Shown here: piece by piece, positions 34,685-44,749 of the stretch | Position numbering within the stretch: position 1 is the first letter of the stretch | Layout of the letters: each line of letters starts with the position of its first letter | From: Euphorbia lathyris | Lineage: Eukaryota > Streptophyta > Magnoliopsida > Malpighiales > Euphorbiaceae | Reading direction: 5' to 3' | Assembly: GCF_963576675.1 (NCBI RefSeq) | Contig: NC_088918.1 | Coordinates: 62,947,001-63,011,000, forward strand | Length of the DNA stretch: 64,000 nucleotides | Made by a program: the position numbers and the translations under genes | Notes under the pieces: model-generated | Told to the model about the DNA's origin: nothing | Database searches by the model: none | The model's input: only the letters and a program-made list of their open reading frames with translations

Positions 34685-36100
34685 TGTTGAAACACCTTTC
34701 CACATAATTTTGATTTGACAAAATTGTTTAAGTATAAATTAGAATACATATTCTAAACACACTAAGTTTAAATGCGTTGATTTATTCTACTAATGTGTTT
34801 GTTCAATGTTGAGTATAAATGTTATAAGTCATAAGGATTGGAAGGCCCAAGCCCAATACGGAAGCCAAGGCCCAAGTCAAACAACTCAGTTCACTCGGCC
34901 CGCGTATGTCAAGACGCTGCCGTTTTTGTTCAAAACGCAACTCAGCAATCGGAAGGATCTAGAAGACCTTCGGGAACAACTTCAAGATGAAGCTACTGAG
35001 TAGTCTCGACAAAGCGTACAAGACAGCAGCTGGCAAAGGAAAAACTTCCAGACAAAGTGTTTCTTCTTTTGGCAAAGTTCAGACGACACAGTATGCTGTC
35101 CAGTTGACTTTACCATAAAAGGAGAGACCATCTGTTGTGCTGACCGAGGACAGAAGATACACGATTGTGATTGGCCAAGAGCTCTGTGCAAGTCAGGATG
35201 ACAACGACACATAGCTGTTTCCCTCCAACGGTTATTTCGAAATTCAAAATGACCGAATGGCTAGACGTCTCTATAAATAGTGCCATCACAAGCTTCACTA
35301 CATATAGAACTTGATCAAGCCATTACGCTGTCCAAATCTCTACAAGTTCTGCAAGCAAGAAGCAAAGCAAAATTCTTACACTACATTTTCATATCTGTGT
35401 AAAAGTCTAGAGTGGTTGTTTTTCAATCATCTAAGGTGTTCTAGCAATTGTTGTTTAGGACAAAATCTTTATCATTTCTAGAAGTAGAAAGGAGAGGCTG
35501 AGTACTCGGTTTTAAGTACTCAGCGGAGAGATTAGGATTGAGTAGAAGTATAGAGGAAGGTACTCTTGTCATACTCAATTGCTGATATTGTAAAAGGAGA
35601 GATTAGGATTGAGTAGAAGTATAGAGGAAGGTACTCTTGTCATACTCAATTGCTGATATTGTAAAAGGTTTGAGGCTCTACCTTTAAAGAGCTCAGTAGA
35701 GGATTTGAAATCTCGGAGGTGTTCCGGGGATAGGACGTAGGCTTAGAAGAAGCCGAACCTGGATAAATCTGCTGAGTGAAGTTTTTCTAAACCTTAACTC
35801 CTTATTCATATTGCTTGCTTAAAACAAACTAAAACTGACCAAGTAAAAGAGGTCAAGCTGAGTTGTGCGCTACAAATGAGCAGGTTCAGGAATAGACTCT
35901 AAGTGCTATTTCCTGACCTAAGCAACGAAGCTGTCCTAGTCACTAGTTGACTAAGCCAGTGTCTTGCTGAGTGTTAAGTGCCGCTGTTTTATAAACTTTT
36001 CTTAAAAAAAAGAAATCTGCCCAAATTATTTTAAAAAGGTAAAATAGTTCCTAACCCCCCCCCCTTGGAACTATATTTGCAATCTTACAAGGTACCAACA
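34685..36100 (+). repeat. SIRE-3 5' LTR (1416 bp)
   Basis: TGTTGAAACACC to GGTACCAACA, preceded by GTTTG (34680-34684), which is repeated after the 3' LTR at 44647-44651. TATA box at about 35270. Run of ten C in a hairpin at 36055-36064. Holds a 71-bp tandem duplication (35525-35666). The partner LTR 43232-44646 is nearly identical, so this is the most recent of the recognisable SIRE insertions by position and similarity. Confidence 0.93.
35525..35666 (+). repeat. 71-bp tandem duplication in SIRE-3 5' LTR
   Basis: Two adjacent 71-bp units starting GGAGAGATTAGG (35525 and 35596). The same pair is in the 3' LTR (44072 and 44143). SIRE-1, SIRE-2 and SIRE-5 LTRs have one unit. Confidence 0.9.
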
Positions 36101-36102
36101 AG

Positions 36103-36114
36103 TGGTATCAGAGC
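36103..36114 (+). other. SIRE-3 primer-binding site (tRNA-Met type)
   Basis: TGGTATCAGAGC, two bases after the LTR end. Confidence 0.88.
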
Positions 36115-36162
36115 CTAAAATCTCATTACTAAAGGTCTAACAACCTTGAGTTGATCCATACC

Positions 36163-37917
36163 ATGGGCAAAAACAGCACTCGGTTTCTCCCTGGAAACCA
36201 GACAACTCAGATATTACCTGAGGGGCTGTCCATTACCAGGCCTCCCCTATTCTTCGGGTCAAACTATACCTTTTGGAAGAATAGGATGAAAAACTTCATT
36301 CAAGCTACAAACATGAGTGCCTGGCTATCTATAGTCCAAGGCCCGTTTGTACCTGTGAAAGTTGTTGATGACCAGTCAGTTGTTAAAGCTGAGGTTGAAT
36401 GGACAGAGGATGATCTTAAGAAGCTTCAAAACCATGCTTCGGCTATAAATATGCTTCACTGTGCGCTCGATGCTGCAGAATATAACAAAATCTCAGGTTG
36501 TGAGTCGGCACAAGAGATCTGGAAAAAGCTGGAAGTCACCTACGAGGGAACAAACAAAGTAAAAGAATCCAAGGTGAATCAGCAGATGAGACTGTACGAG
36601 CTGTTCGAGATGAACAATGATGAGGGCATTTCAGACATGAATGCAAGGTTCACCAACATCATTAATGAGCTCAAGAGACTTGGGAAAATCTTCACTGAAG
36701 AAGAACAAGTCAAAAAGGTACTCAGGAGTCTTCCAAGAGACTGGCAAGCAAAGAAGACAGTAGTTGAGGAAGCTCAGGATTTAACCACCTACAAATATGA
36801 CGAACTCATCGGTTCATTGCTGACCCATGAGATATCAATGAAGAACTTTGAGGTGAAGGAAAAATCTGATGACAAGAAGCAGAAGTCACTTGTCATGAAG
36901 GATGACTCCACTGACGGGAGTTCAACTGATGATGAGGAGATGGCTATGTTTACAAGAAAGATGAAGAGGCTGTTCAGGAAGAACGACAAATATTCCAAAA
37001 AGCCTTACAAAAAGTTTGATAAGTATAAGGCTGACTCAAGCGACAGCAAATACAGAAAGGACAGCTCAAAGCCCATTACATGCTTTGAGTGCCATCAAGA
37101 TGGCCATATTAAGTCAAACTGCCCCACGCTGAGGAAAGACAAGAAAAGCGGGAAGAAGGCAATGGTGGCTACTTGGAGTGACAGTGATGAATCTTCATCA
37201 ACAGAAACTGAGGCCACCGAGTCAGCGAAGATATGCTTTATGGCTGGCGAACTTGCTGAGCCATGCATTTCTGAGCATGCTGACCTATCTGATGAGTCAG
37301 ATAATGAAGAGCAATCTAATGAGGTAATCTCACTCTCTCAACTCAGAAATGAAATGGGTAACGCCCTGAGTGATCTCTATACACTTGTTAAAAAGTGTAA
37401 TAGGAAGATTAAAGCACTCAGCCGGCGCTGTGATGAAGTAGAAGAGGTCAAACTGAGTGACCTCAGATACCTTCTTCAAGACAACTCAGTTTTGCATGAA
37501 AATATGAAAACCATTCATGAGTCTGTAGTTGAAGTCCAGTCAGTTTCCAAGAAACTGAGAAAGGATGTCACAACCATTCAGAACCAACTAAAGGTTCCAA
37601 ACAAAAATAATTTTCCTCTAAGAACTAAGTATCAAGGTACTCAGTACCAAGGTACTCAGCAGAGACGAAATCCCCAGCGAAGAGTCCAGTGTGACTTTTG
37701 TGGGAAGTTAGGACACACCACTAAGGTGTGCTGGCACGCTCAGCACTGGGGTGCTGACAAGTCAGTAAAGAGTCCTAAACAGAAAGTCAGTTGTGACTTC
37801 TGTGGAAAAAGTGGCCACACTATTAATGTATGTCGCCACAAAATAAAATATGATGCTTTACCTCTTGAACCTAACAAGTCAGGACCCAAAAAGAATTGGG
37901 TACCTAAAGGAAACTGA
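36163..37917 (+). CDS. SIRE-3 gag (584 aa, intact)
   Basis: Start chosen at ATG 36163 (MGKNSTRFLPGN), the same start as in SIRE-1 and SIRE-2; upstream TTG codons in frame are leader. Residues 1-230 form the copia gag core (TFWKNRMKNFIQATN; KVLRSLPRDWQAKKT). Then a charged region, a first zinc knuckle CFECHQDGHIKSNC at about 307, a long helical part (CDEVEEVKLSDLRYLLQDN), and two further knuckles at about 510 (CDFCGKLGHTTKVC) and 544 (CDFCGKSGHTINVC). It should self-assemble into particles and bind RNA. This is the only intact gag in the window. It ends in TGA; the pol ATG follows 5 nt later in the -1 frame. Confidence 0.92.
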   Translation: MGKNSTRFLPGNQTTQILPEGLSITRPPLFFGSNYTFWKNRMKNFIQATNMSAWLSIVQGPFVPVKVVDDQSVVKAEVEWTEDDLKKLQNHASAINMLHCALDAAEYNKISGCESAQEIWKKLEVTYEGTNKVKESKVNQQMRLYELFEMNNDEGISDMNARFTNIINELKRLGKIFTEEEQVKKVLRSLPRDWQAKKTVVEEAQDLTTYKYDELIGSLLTHEISMKNFEVKEKSDDKKQKSLVMKDDSTDGSSTDDEEMAMFTRKMKRLFRKNDKYSKKPYKKFDKYKADSSDSKYRKDSSKPITCFECHQDGHIKSNCPTLRKDKKSGKKAMVATWSDSDESSSTETEATESAKICFMAGELAEPCISEHADLSDESDNEEQSNEVISLSQLRNEMGNALSDLYTLVKKCNRKIKALSRRCDEVEEVKLSDLRYLLQDNSVLHENMKTIHESVVEVQSVSKKLRKDVTTIQNQLKVPNKNNFPLRTKYQGTQYQGTQQRRNPQRRVQCDFCGKLGHTTKVCWHAQHWGADKSVKSPKQKVSCDFCGKSGHTINVCRHKIKYDALPLEPNKSGPKKNWVPKGN

Positions 37918-37922
37918 TTACA

Positions 37923-39404
37923 ATGCAGGTAAGCCTGAGATGTGCCGAGAAGTCAAAAATGCGGTATATTGATAGTGCATGCTCAAGGCATATGACGGGT
38001 GATGAAACTCAATTCATCACGTTCGAACGTAAACGAACAAGGAAACGTAGTCAGGAACAAAGCAAGGCTTGTAGCTCAGGGCTACAGTCAGCAAGAAAGT
38101 ATAGACTACGGTGAGACCTTTGCCCCAGTGGCAAGGCTGGAGGCAATTAGAATATTATGTGCATATGCATCTTACATGAATTTTAAATTATTCCAAATGG
38201 ATGTCAAAAGTGCATTTCTTAATGGAGTTATAAACGAGGAGGTTTATGTAAATCAACCTCCAGGTTTTGAGGACCCTAAGTTCCCAAACCATGTTTACAA
38301 ACTCAAAAAGGCTCTGTACGGCCTCAAGCAAGCACCACGTGCTTGGTACGAGAGGCTGACCAGGTTCCTGCTGACTAGAAATTACGTCAGGGGCAAAGCT
38401 GATACAACCTTATTCATTAAGAAAAAGGGTAAAGATACCCTGCTGGCCCAAATTTATGTTGATGATATAATATTTGGTGCAACTAACGAATCAATGTGCA
38501 AGGAGTTTAGCAAACAAATACAGACTGAGTTTGAAATGTCTATGATGGGAGAACTGAACTTCTTCCTCGATCTTCAAATTAAACAAGAATATCAAATGGC
38601 ATCTTCATCAGTCAAACAAAATATGCCAAGGAGATCTTAAAGAAATATGACTTGGTAAATTGCAAGCCAATATCCACTCCTATGGGCACTGACACTGTCC
38701 TCTGCGCTGATGAGAATGGTAAGCCAGTAGACAGTAAGTTATACCGAGGTATGATTGGCTCTTTACTTTACTTAACAGTAAGTAGACCGGACATTCAGTT
38801 CTCAGTATGTTATTGTGCTAGATATCAAGCTAACCCTAAGGAATCCCATTACATAGCCGTAAAAAGGATCCTTAGATATTTGCAAAGCTCAGTAAATGCA
38901 GGTCTGTGGTATCCAAACACTCATGACTTTACACTCATCGGATACACTGACGCTGACTATGGACGAGACAAGCTGGAAAGAAAAAGCACCTCTGGAGGAT
39001 GCCAATTCCTAGGAAGCTGTCTTGTATCTTGGTTCAGCAAGAAGCAGGCGTCAGTAGCCCTGTCCACAACTGAAGCTGAGTACATTGCTGCTAGAAGCTG
39101 TGTTGCTCAAGTCCTTTGGATTAAGCAACAGCTTGAAGATTATGGTGTTCAAACAAAGACAATTGAAGTCAAATGCGACAACAAAAGTGCAATTGACCTC
39201 TCAAAGAACCCAATCCAGCACAGCAGGATGAAGCATGTCAGCATAAGACATCACTTCATCAGAGATCATGTACTCAAGAAAGAAATCAAGCTGACGTATG
39301 TACCAACAGACGATCAGCTTGCGGATATCTTCACGAAGCCACTGGCCCGTGAGCAGTTCAGCATACTGAGAGAAGCAATTGGTATGTTTAATCCTCTTCA
39401 GTAA
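37923..39404 (+). pseudogene. SIRE-3 pol with large internal deletion
   Basis: Starts at ATG 37923 with the protease motif [12 protein letters not shown]. After FERKR (about 38036) it jumps straight to RT at [15 protein letters not shown], in another frame. Compared with SIRE-2, about 1.66 kb is missing: the protease tail, all integrase and the RT N-terminus. RT motifs [12 protein letters not shown] and YVDDIIFG remain; a second frameshift lies near 38590; RNase H (38652-39404) is complete to MFNPLQ. The junction shares only two bases (GA). The element cannot make its own cDNA or integrate unaided. Confidence 0.9.
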
Positions 39405-39879
39405 ATTCCTGTGCTAAATGAATATGAATGCTGAGTGAATTACTATGCTGAATGATTGATTGTTTGCTGAGTAACTCATCGAAACTGACTGAACATCAAA
39501 TACTGAGTAAACTTGCACAGTGAGTAAATTAGTTTAAACTTAAACTTAAAAATCATCCCTTTATGCAATGCTGACCACTCAGAATATCAAACGCTTAGTA
39601 TTCTACACGCTGAGTGTTAGATCCGTTAGAATGAATGCAATAGCACGCGTATAGCCCTAGGATGACGTATTCGCCGTATGTGTCATAAATGCCAGGATCT
39701 TTGTCGGTACATAATCCCGAGGCAAAACTGACACATGGATTTGATTAAATCCACACCGCTCATTTCTTCTATAAATAATGGGTAATTCCCCATTTTTTAT
39801 TCTTTACGCTTAATCAAATTCTAAGGTAAAGAAACTCTTTCTCTCTCAAAATCCTTCTAAACCTTCCCCATCCTTGAAA
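39405..39879 (+). promoter_or_regulatory. SIRE-3 pol/env spacer with TATA block
   Basis: A 475-bp gap with stops in all frames. TATAAATA at 39770-39777 lies 110 bp before the env-like ATG (39880) and is followed by ATGGGTAATTCCCC, then a pyrimidine-rich leader. SIRE-2 and SIRE-5 have the same block at similar spacing. Probably a core promoter for the env-like ORF; not proven. Confidence 0.55.
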
Positions 39880-42705
39880 ATGACTAAGATTTCCTACAAC
39901 GTCTCCGGTGCCGGCCACCAGAAGACTAGCTCCGATGAACCTACTGGAAATCCTCCTAAGCCGAGCAAAGGACAATCTGGCCAAACCTCTGGTCAGGGAA
40001 AACCCGTAAAGGTTAGGACCTACTCCAAGGTTTTTGACAATGTCCGCGAATGGAAAGTTGAGCCCTCAAGATGGGTCTCTGAAAACTTCGTGCAAAATGA
40101 ACAACCGTTCTGCGAGTGGATTTCACAGAATGGATGGACTGGGCTGTTTTCGGTTAGGGATGAAACCTATCCTGACCTGGTGAGGGAGTTTTACCACAAC
40201 CTCAAAGTTGCAAATGACAACACTGACTACCTGTGCACTGAGGTGAAAAACAAAACCATCTTCATCAACCCTCTCTACATAGGAAATCTTCTCAAGCTAA
40301 AAACTGAAGGAGCAAGGCTGAGAAGATCGGGAGATCAGGATAAAACTGACTATAAACACAATTTTTGCAAACCTGAGGGTCACTCAGGAGAAGTCTCAGC
40401 TTCATCAATGGGTCAGCACCAGAAGATGGCTCATTACTTGCTGACCTATTTCATCTACCCGAAGATCAACTGCACTACATCACCAACCAATTTCGAGCAA
40501 TGCTTTATCTGGCATATGCTGACATACACCCCCATCAACATGCCAGTCTTTCTTGTTGCTGGTTTCCTTCAAAGCACTGGCACGATGCGGCTTGGATCAC
40601 TCATCACTAGAATCCTCATTGACCATAAGGTTGATCTCGAAGGTGAGGAGAAGACTCGAGGAACTGAGATCACAGCTTCCTCGCTGAGAGCCTTAAAGTT
40701 TGGACAGCCCTTGAAGAAAGGTAAAGCTGCTGCTGCTGGCCAAGCTGAGGAAACTGCTGAGCCAAAGAAAGGGCGAAGGACTAAGGCCCGAGCTTCCCGC
40801 AAGAGGAAAACTGCTGAGACTCCTTCCAAAAACGTTGAGTCTCCAGCAAAGAGGCAGAAGTCAGCTGGTAAGTCAGCTAAGAAAAGAAGCAGGCAAGGTG
40901 AGCCTGGAACTGAGGAAGCTATGGAGCAACCTCAGAAGAAGCAGAAGTCTTCAACACTGACTCCACTGAACGCCATACCTACAGACTTCGTTGTACCGGA
41001 TGACTCTCACTTCACCCAGTGTCAAAGTACAGAAGCTGAGCATGATGAACATGAGGTACAACTAGATGATCACTTCATCTCTCAAGTTGAGGAAGAACTT
41101 GACGGTGACAGTACCGAAGAAGAAGAAGAAGAAGCCAGCGGTCAGGATGATGCTGAGGACTCTGAGGAAACGACTAGTGAGATTGAGGTTGAGCATGCCG
41201 ATACTGAGTTGGCCGCTGGAGTTGAGCAAGTACTCGACCAACACACTGTTGATCCAGCTGAAGAGCAAGCTGACCAGCCTCATACTGAGCAACAAGAATC
41301 TTCCCCTTCTCACTCAGGAGAACCTGATCATACTGTCACTCCACCTCGTAGAAGGCGAAAGTTGGTCAAGGCCAGTGAGAAGCTAGTCAGTGAACCTCCT
41401 GTGCACCTACCAACTCTTCCTGACTTTGTCGTCTCAAAGCCAACTAAGGACCCTTCTACCGTCAAACTTAAGTTTTTCAAACGCCAATCCACTTCCACTA
41501 CATCGGTGCCATTAGAAAAACAAGCCTCTGTTTCTTCTCAACAGGAACATGCCGACCCCAATGCTTCTGCAACATCAACCAGTCAGGTTGAGCCATCTAC
41601 TGTTCATGCTATTTCCTCAAGCATGGTGCTGATTCCACACACCTCTGCCGTCAGCACAGACAGTATTCGCATTACAACTTCTCCAACTCAACTCTCTGCC
41701 GATCAATCAACTATTCCTACAACTCAAGTGCAGATTAAGCATACTATTCCAGTCACTGACCAGGTTACTCCTTTCACTCCTCCTCCTTCCGGTCATACTG
41801 ATGTCCCTGAAGGTTCACAAAGCCATCTGAATGCCACTGAGTCCGGCAAAAAGATCATTGACTCAATGCAAGCATTAATCAGAGACCTTCAACATTCCAC
41901 TTCTCCTGCTGCTGGATCTTCAATTCTCGAGACCACCCAGCTCTCCCAAGTCACTCAGCTTCTCACTGAAGTTAAGGGACTCATGGATCTGCTGAATGTC
42001 GTCATATCCTTCCAAGCACAGCAAGCTAAGCAGGATTCAATTGCCAAGTTGGCTGAGATCCAGCTGACAACCGTGCAACACCTGAACTCTCTCCATCAAC
42101 AAGTCCAGAAATTGTCAGCTGTGAACACTGACTATGCCACTTCATCTGAAATCAAAATGCTCTTTGGTCAGCTTCATACTGAGCAACTTAAGACCAACAA
42201 GCAAATGGTGTCGTACAGTCAGTGCTCAGTAGAGCAAATTGGTGAGGCTATAAGGTTGCTTAATCTGAATAAGCAAGAGATGGATACTGACGCAATGAAG
42301 CAGAACGAGATGATGACTCTCGCACAACAAACTTTCAACCACATTCGTCATAACAATATTCAACGTCAGTATTACGACACAGCTCTCTTAAAAACCTTCC
42401 ACCAAATCTTTGCTGGCCTTACTGAAGCTCTTATCTGGCAAGGCAAAGCTCAAGCGTTCAGTGTAAATATGCTCAGTGCTGCTGATCTCAAAGTACCCGA
42501 TGAGGTATCAGTTGATGGAGTTGCCATTTTTGATGGCGTAAATGAAAGCGCTGAGAAGCTTAAGGAGCTATCCCAAGAACTGACTCGCGCTGTATTAACT
42601 GATGCTTTCAGACTCCCTGAAGTTGACAAAACGAGGGAGAAAGAACATGCAGCTAGAGCTCAGCATGAGCAAAGTCAGTCATCGCAACACAAGAAAAAGA
42701 AATAG
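39880..42705 (+). CDS. SIRE-3 env-like protein (about 941 aa, intact)
   Basis: Start set at ATG 39880 (MTKISYNVSGAG), the start shared with SIRE-2 and SIRE-5; the frame also opens two codons upstream at a TTG. Same architecture as in SIRE-2: N-terminal domain (EWKVEPSRWVSENFVQNEQP, YPDLVREFYHNLK, CFIWHMLTYTPINMP), basic patch (SRKRKT, AKRQKS), acidic low-complexity middle with a (EEEEEE) run, and Leu-rich C-terminal helices ending in a Lys run. No signal peptide or membrane segment is evident. Intact although pol is deleted. Function unknown; the envelope label comes only from position. Confidence 0.85.
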   Translation: MTKISYNVSGAGHQKTSSDEPTGNPPKPSKGQSGQTSGQGKPVKVRTYSKVFDNVREWKVEPSRWVSENFVQNEQPFCEWISQNGWTGLFSVRDETYPDLVREFYHNLKVANDNTDYLCTEVKNKTIFINPLYIGNLLKLKTEGARLRRSGDQDKTDYKHNFCKPEGHSGEVSASSMGQHQKMAHYLLTYFIYPKINCTTSPTNFEQCFIWHMLTYTPINMPVFLVAGFLQSTGTMRLGSLITRILIDHKVDLEGEEKTRGTEITASSLRALKFGQPLKKGKAAAAGQAEETAEPKKGRRTKARASRKRKTAETPSKNVESPAKRQKSAGKSAKKRSRQGEPGTEEAMEQPQKKQKSSTLTPLNAIPTDFVVPDDSHFTQCQSTEAEHDEHEVQLDDHFISQVEEELDGDSTEEEEEEASGQDDAEDSEETTSEIEVEHADTELAAGVEQVLDQHTVDPAEEQADQPHTEQQESSPSHSGEPDHTVTPPRRRRKLVKASEKLVSEPPVHLPTLPDFVVSKPTKDPSTVKLKFFKRQSTSTTSVPLEKQASVSSQQEHADPNASATSTSQVEPSTVHAISSSMVLIPHTSAVSTDSIRITTSPTQLSADQSTIPTTQVQIKHTIPVTDQVTPFTPPPSGHTDVPEGSQSHLNATESGKKIIDSMQALIRDLQHSTSPAAGSSILETTQLSQVTQLLTEVKGLMDLLNVVISFQAQQAKQDSIAKLAEIQLTTVQHLNSLHQQVQKLSAVNTDYATSSEIKMLFGQLHTEQLKTNKQMVSYSQCSVEQIGEAIRLLNLNKQEMDTDAMKQNEMMTLAQQTFNHIRHNNIQRQYYDTALLKTFHQIFAGLTEALIWQGKAQAFSVNMLSAADLKVPDEVSVDGVAIFDGVNESAEKLKELSQELTRAVLTDAFRLPEVDKTREKEHAARAQHEQSQSSQHKKKK

Positions 42706-43231
42706 ATAGGCTAGCCCAGTTTTAGACTGAGTCACTTGTAATCTAATTCTATTTGCCTTATCTATAAAAATTTTGCTGTGTAATTACTGACTTCTATCTA
42801 TATATCATATTTGCATCTCTTATTCAAATCCTGAGTTATGATATATGTTATTAAGTACTGAGTCATTATGTATCTTCAATTAAATCAGCTATGTTTAATA
42901 CTTGTAACATTTATTGACTAAATGATATGCTGATAACATGTTTGACATTGACCTATGTGTTTATAAAACATTCTGATAAGAACTCATTGAACAACAAATT
43001 ACTCAGCGCGTTCTATATGACTAAACCTTCCGCTTAATACTGAGTAAATAGAATATGTTGATATAGCTGACCTATATCTGAAAACTGACCTTAGACTTAC
43101 TCATTTAAAACTAAGTCAGTAGCTCAACCCTTACGGGGGAGTTTGCTAAATTATACTAGGTCAACTATCATGGGGGAGCTCATACTGAGTTCCTCGCTGA
43201 ATAGTTTTGCCAACATCAAAATGGGGGAGTT
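42706..43231 (+). other. SIRE-3 3' non-coding region and polypurine tract
   Basis: About 510 bp without an ORF, rich in CTGAGT/ACTCAG words, with the phrase CCCTTACGGGGGAGTTTGC. It ends in the polypurine tract AAAATGGGGGAGTT (43218-43231) directly before the LTR. Confidence 0.75.
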
Positions 43232-44646
43232 TGTTGAAACACCTTTCCACATAATTTTGATTTGACAAAATTGTTTAAGTATAAATTAGAATACATATTC
43301 TAAACACACTAAGTTTAAATGCGTTGATTTATTCTACTAATGTGTTTGTTCAATGTTGAGTATAAATGTTATAAGTCATAAGGATTGGAAGGCCCAAGCC
43401 CAATACGGAAGCCAAGGCCCAAGTCAAACAACTCAGTACACTCGGTCCGCGTATGTCAAGACGCTGCCGTTTTTGTTCAAAACGCAACTCAGCAATCGGA
43501 AGGATCTAGAAGACCTTCGGGAACAACTTCAAGATGAAGCTACTGAGTAGTCTCGACAAAGCGTACAAGACAGCAGCTGGCAAAGGAAAAACTTCCAGAC
43601 AAAGTGTTTCTTCTTTTGGCAAAGTTCAGACGACACAGTATGCTGTCCAATTGACTTTACCATAAAAGGAGAGACCATCTGCTGTGCTGACCGAGGACAG
43701 AAGATACACGATTGTGATTGGCCAAGAGCTCTGTGCAAGTCAGGATGACAACGACACATAGCCGTTTCCCTCCAACGGTTATTTCGAAATTCGAAATGAC
43801 CAAATGGCTAGACGTCTCTATAAATAGTGCCATCACAAGCTTCACTACATATAGAACTTGATCAAGCCATTACGCTGTCCAAATCTCTACAAGTTCTGCA
43901 AGCAAGAAGCAAAGCAAAATTCTTACACTACATTTTCATATCTGTGTAAAAGTCTAGAGTGGTTGTTTTTCAATCATCTAAGGTGTTCTAGCAATTGTTG
44001 TTTAGGACAAAATCTTTATCATTTCTAGAAGTAGAAAGGAGAGGCTGAGTACTCGGTTTTAAGTACTCAGCGGAGAGATTAGGATTGAGTAGAAGTATAG
44101 AGGAAGGTACTCTTGTCATACTCAATTGCTGATATTGTAAAAGGAGAGATTAGGATTGAGTAGAAGTATAGAGGAAGGTACTCTTGTCATACTCAATTGC
44201 TGATATTGTAAAAGGTTTGAGGCTCTACCTTTAAAGAGCTCAGTAGAGGATTTGAAATCTCGGAGGTGTTCCGGGGACAGGACGTAGGCTTAGAAGAAGC
44301 CGAACCTGGATAAATCTGCTGAGTGAAGTTTTTCTAAACCTTAACTCCTTATTCATATTGCTTGCTTAAAACAAACTAAAACTGACCAAGTAAAAGAGGT
44401 CAAGCTGAGTTGTGCGCTACAAACGAGCAGGTTCAGGAATAGACTCTAAGTGCTATTTCCTGACCTAAGCAACGAAGCTGTCCTAGTCACTAGTTGACTA
44501 AGCCAGTGTCTTGCTGAGTGTTAAGTGCCGCTGTTTTATAAACTTTTCTTAAAGAAAAGAAATCTGCCCAAATTATTTTAAAAAGGTAAAATAGTTCCTA
44601 ACCCCCCCCCTTGGAACTATATTTGCAACCTTACAAGGTACCAACA
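43232..44646 (+). repeat. SIRE-3 3' LTR (1415 bp)
   Basis: Nearly identical to 34685-36100, including the 71-bp tandem duplication (44072-44213). TATA box TATAAATAG at 43819-43827, 25-bp palindrome at 43777-43801 (one mismatch), nine-C run at 44602-44610 against ten in the 5' LTR. The 3' flank GTTTG repeats the target. Confidence 0.93.
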
Positions 44647-44749
44647 GTTTGGTTTCCAGGGAGAAACCGAGTGCTGTTTTCGCCCATGGTAGGGATCAGC
44701 TCAAGGTTGTTAGACCTTTTACAGTGAGCTTTTAAGCTCTGATACCACT
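44647..44749 (-). pseudogene. SIRE-2 gag first codons, leader and PBS
   Basis: GTTTG (44647-44651) is the second target copy of SIRE-3. The minus strand from ATG 44687 gives the first 13 or so gag codons, continuing at 34684 beyond SIRE-3. The PBS (minus strand TGGTATCAGAGC) is at 44736-44747, next to the SIRE-2 5' LTR. Confidence 0.85.

Noticed and set aside
37908..37922. A -1 frameshift slippery site at the SIRE gag-pol junction
   Set aside because: The frames overlap by at most ten bases and no XXXYYYZ heptamer is present in the overlap.
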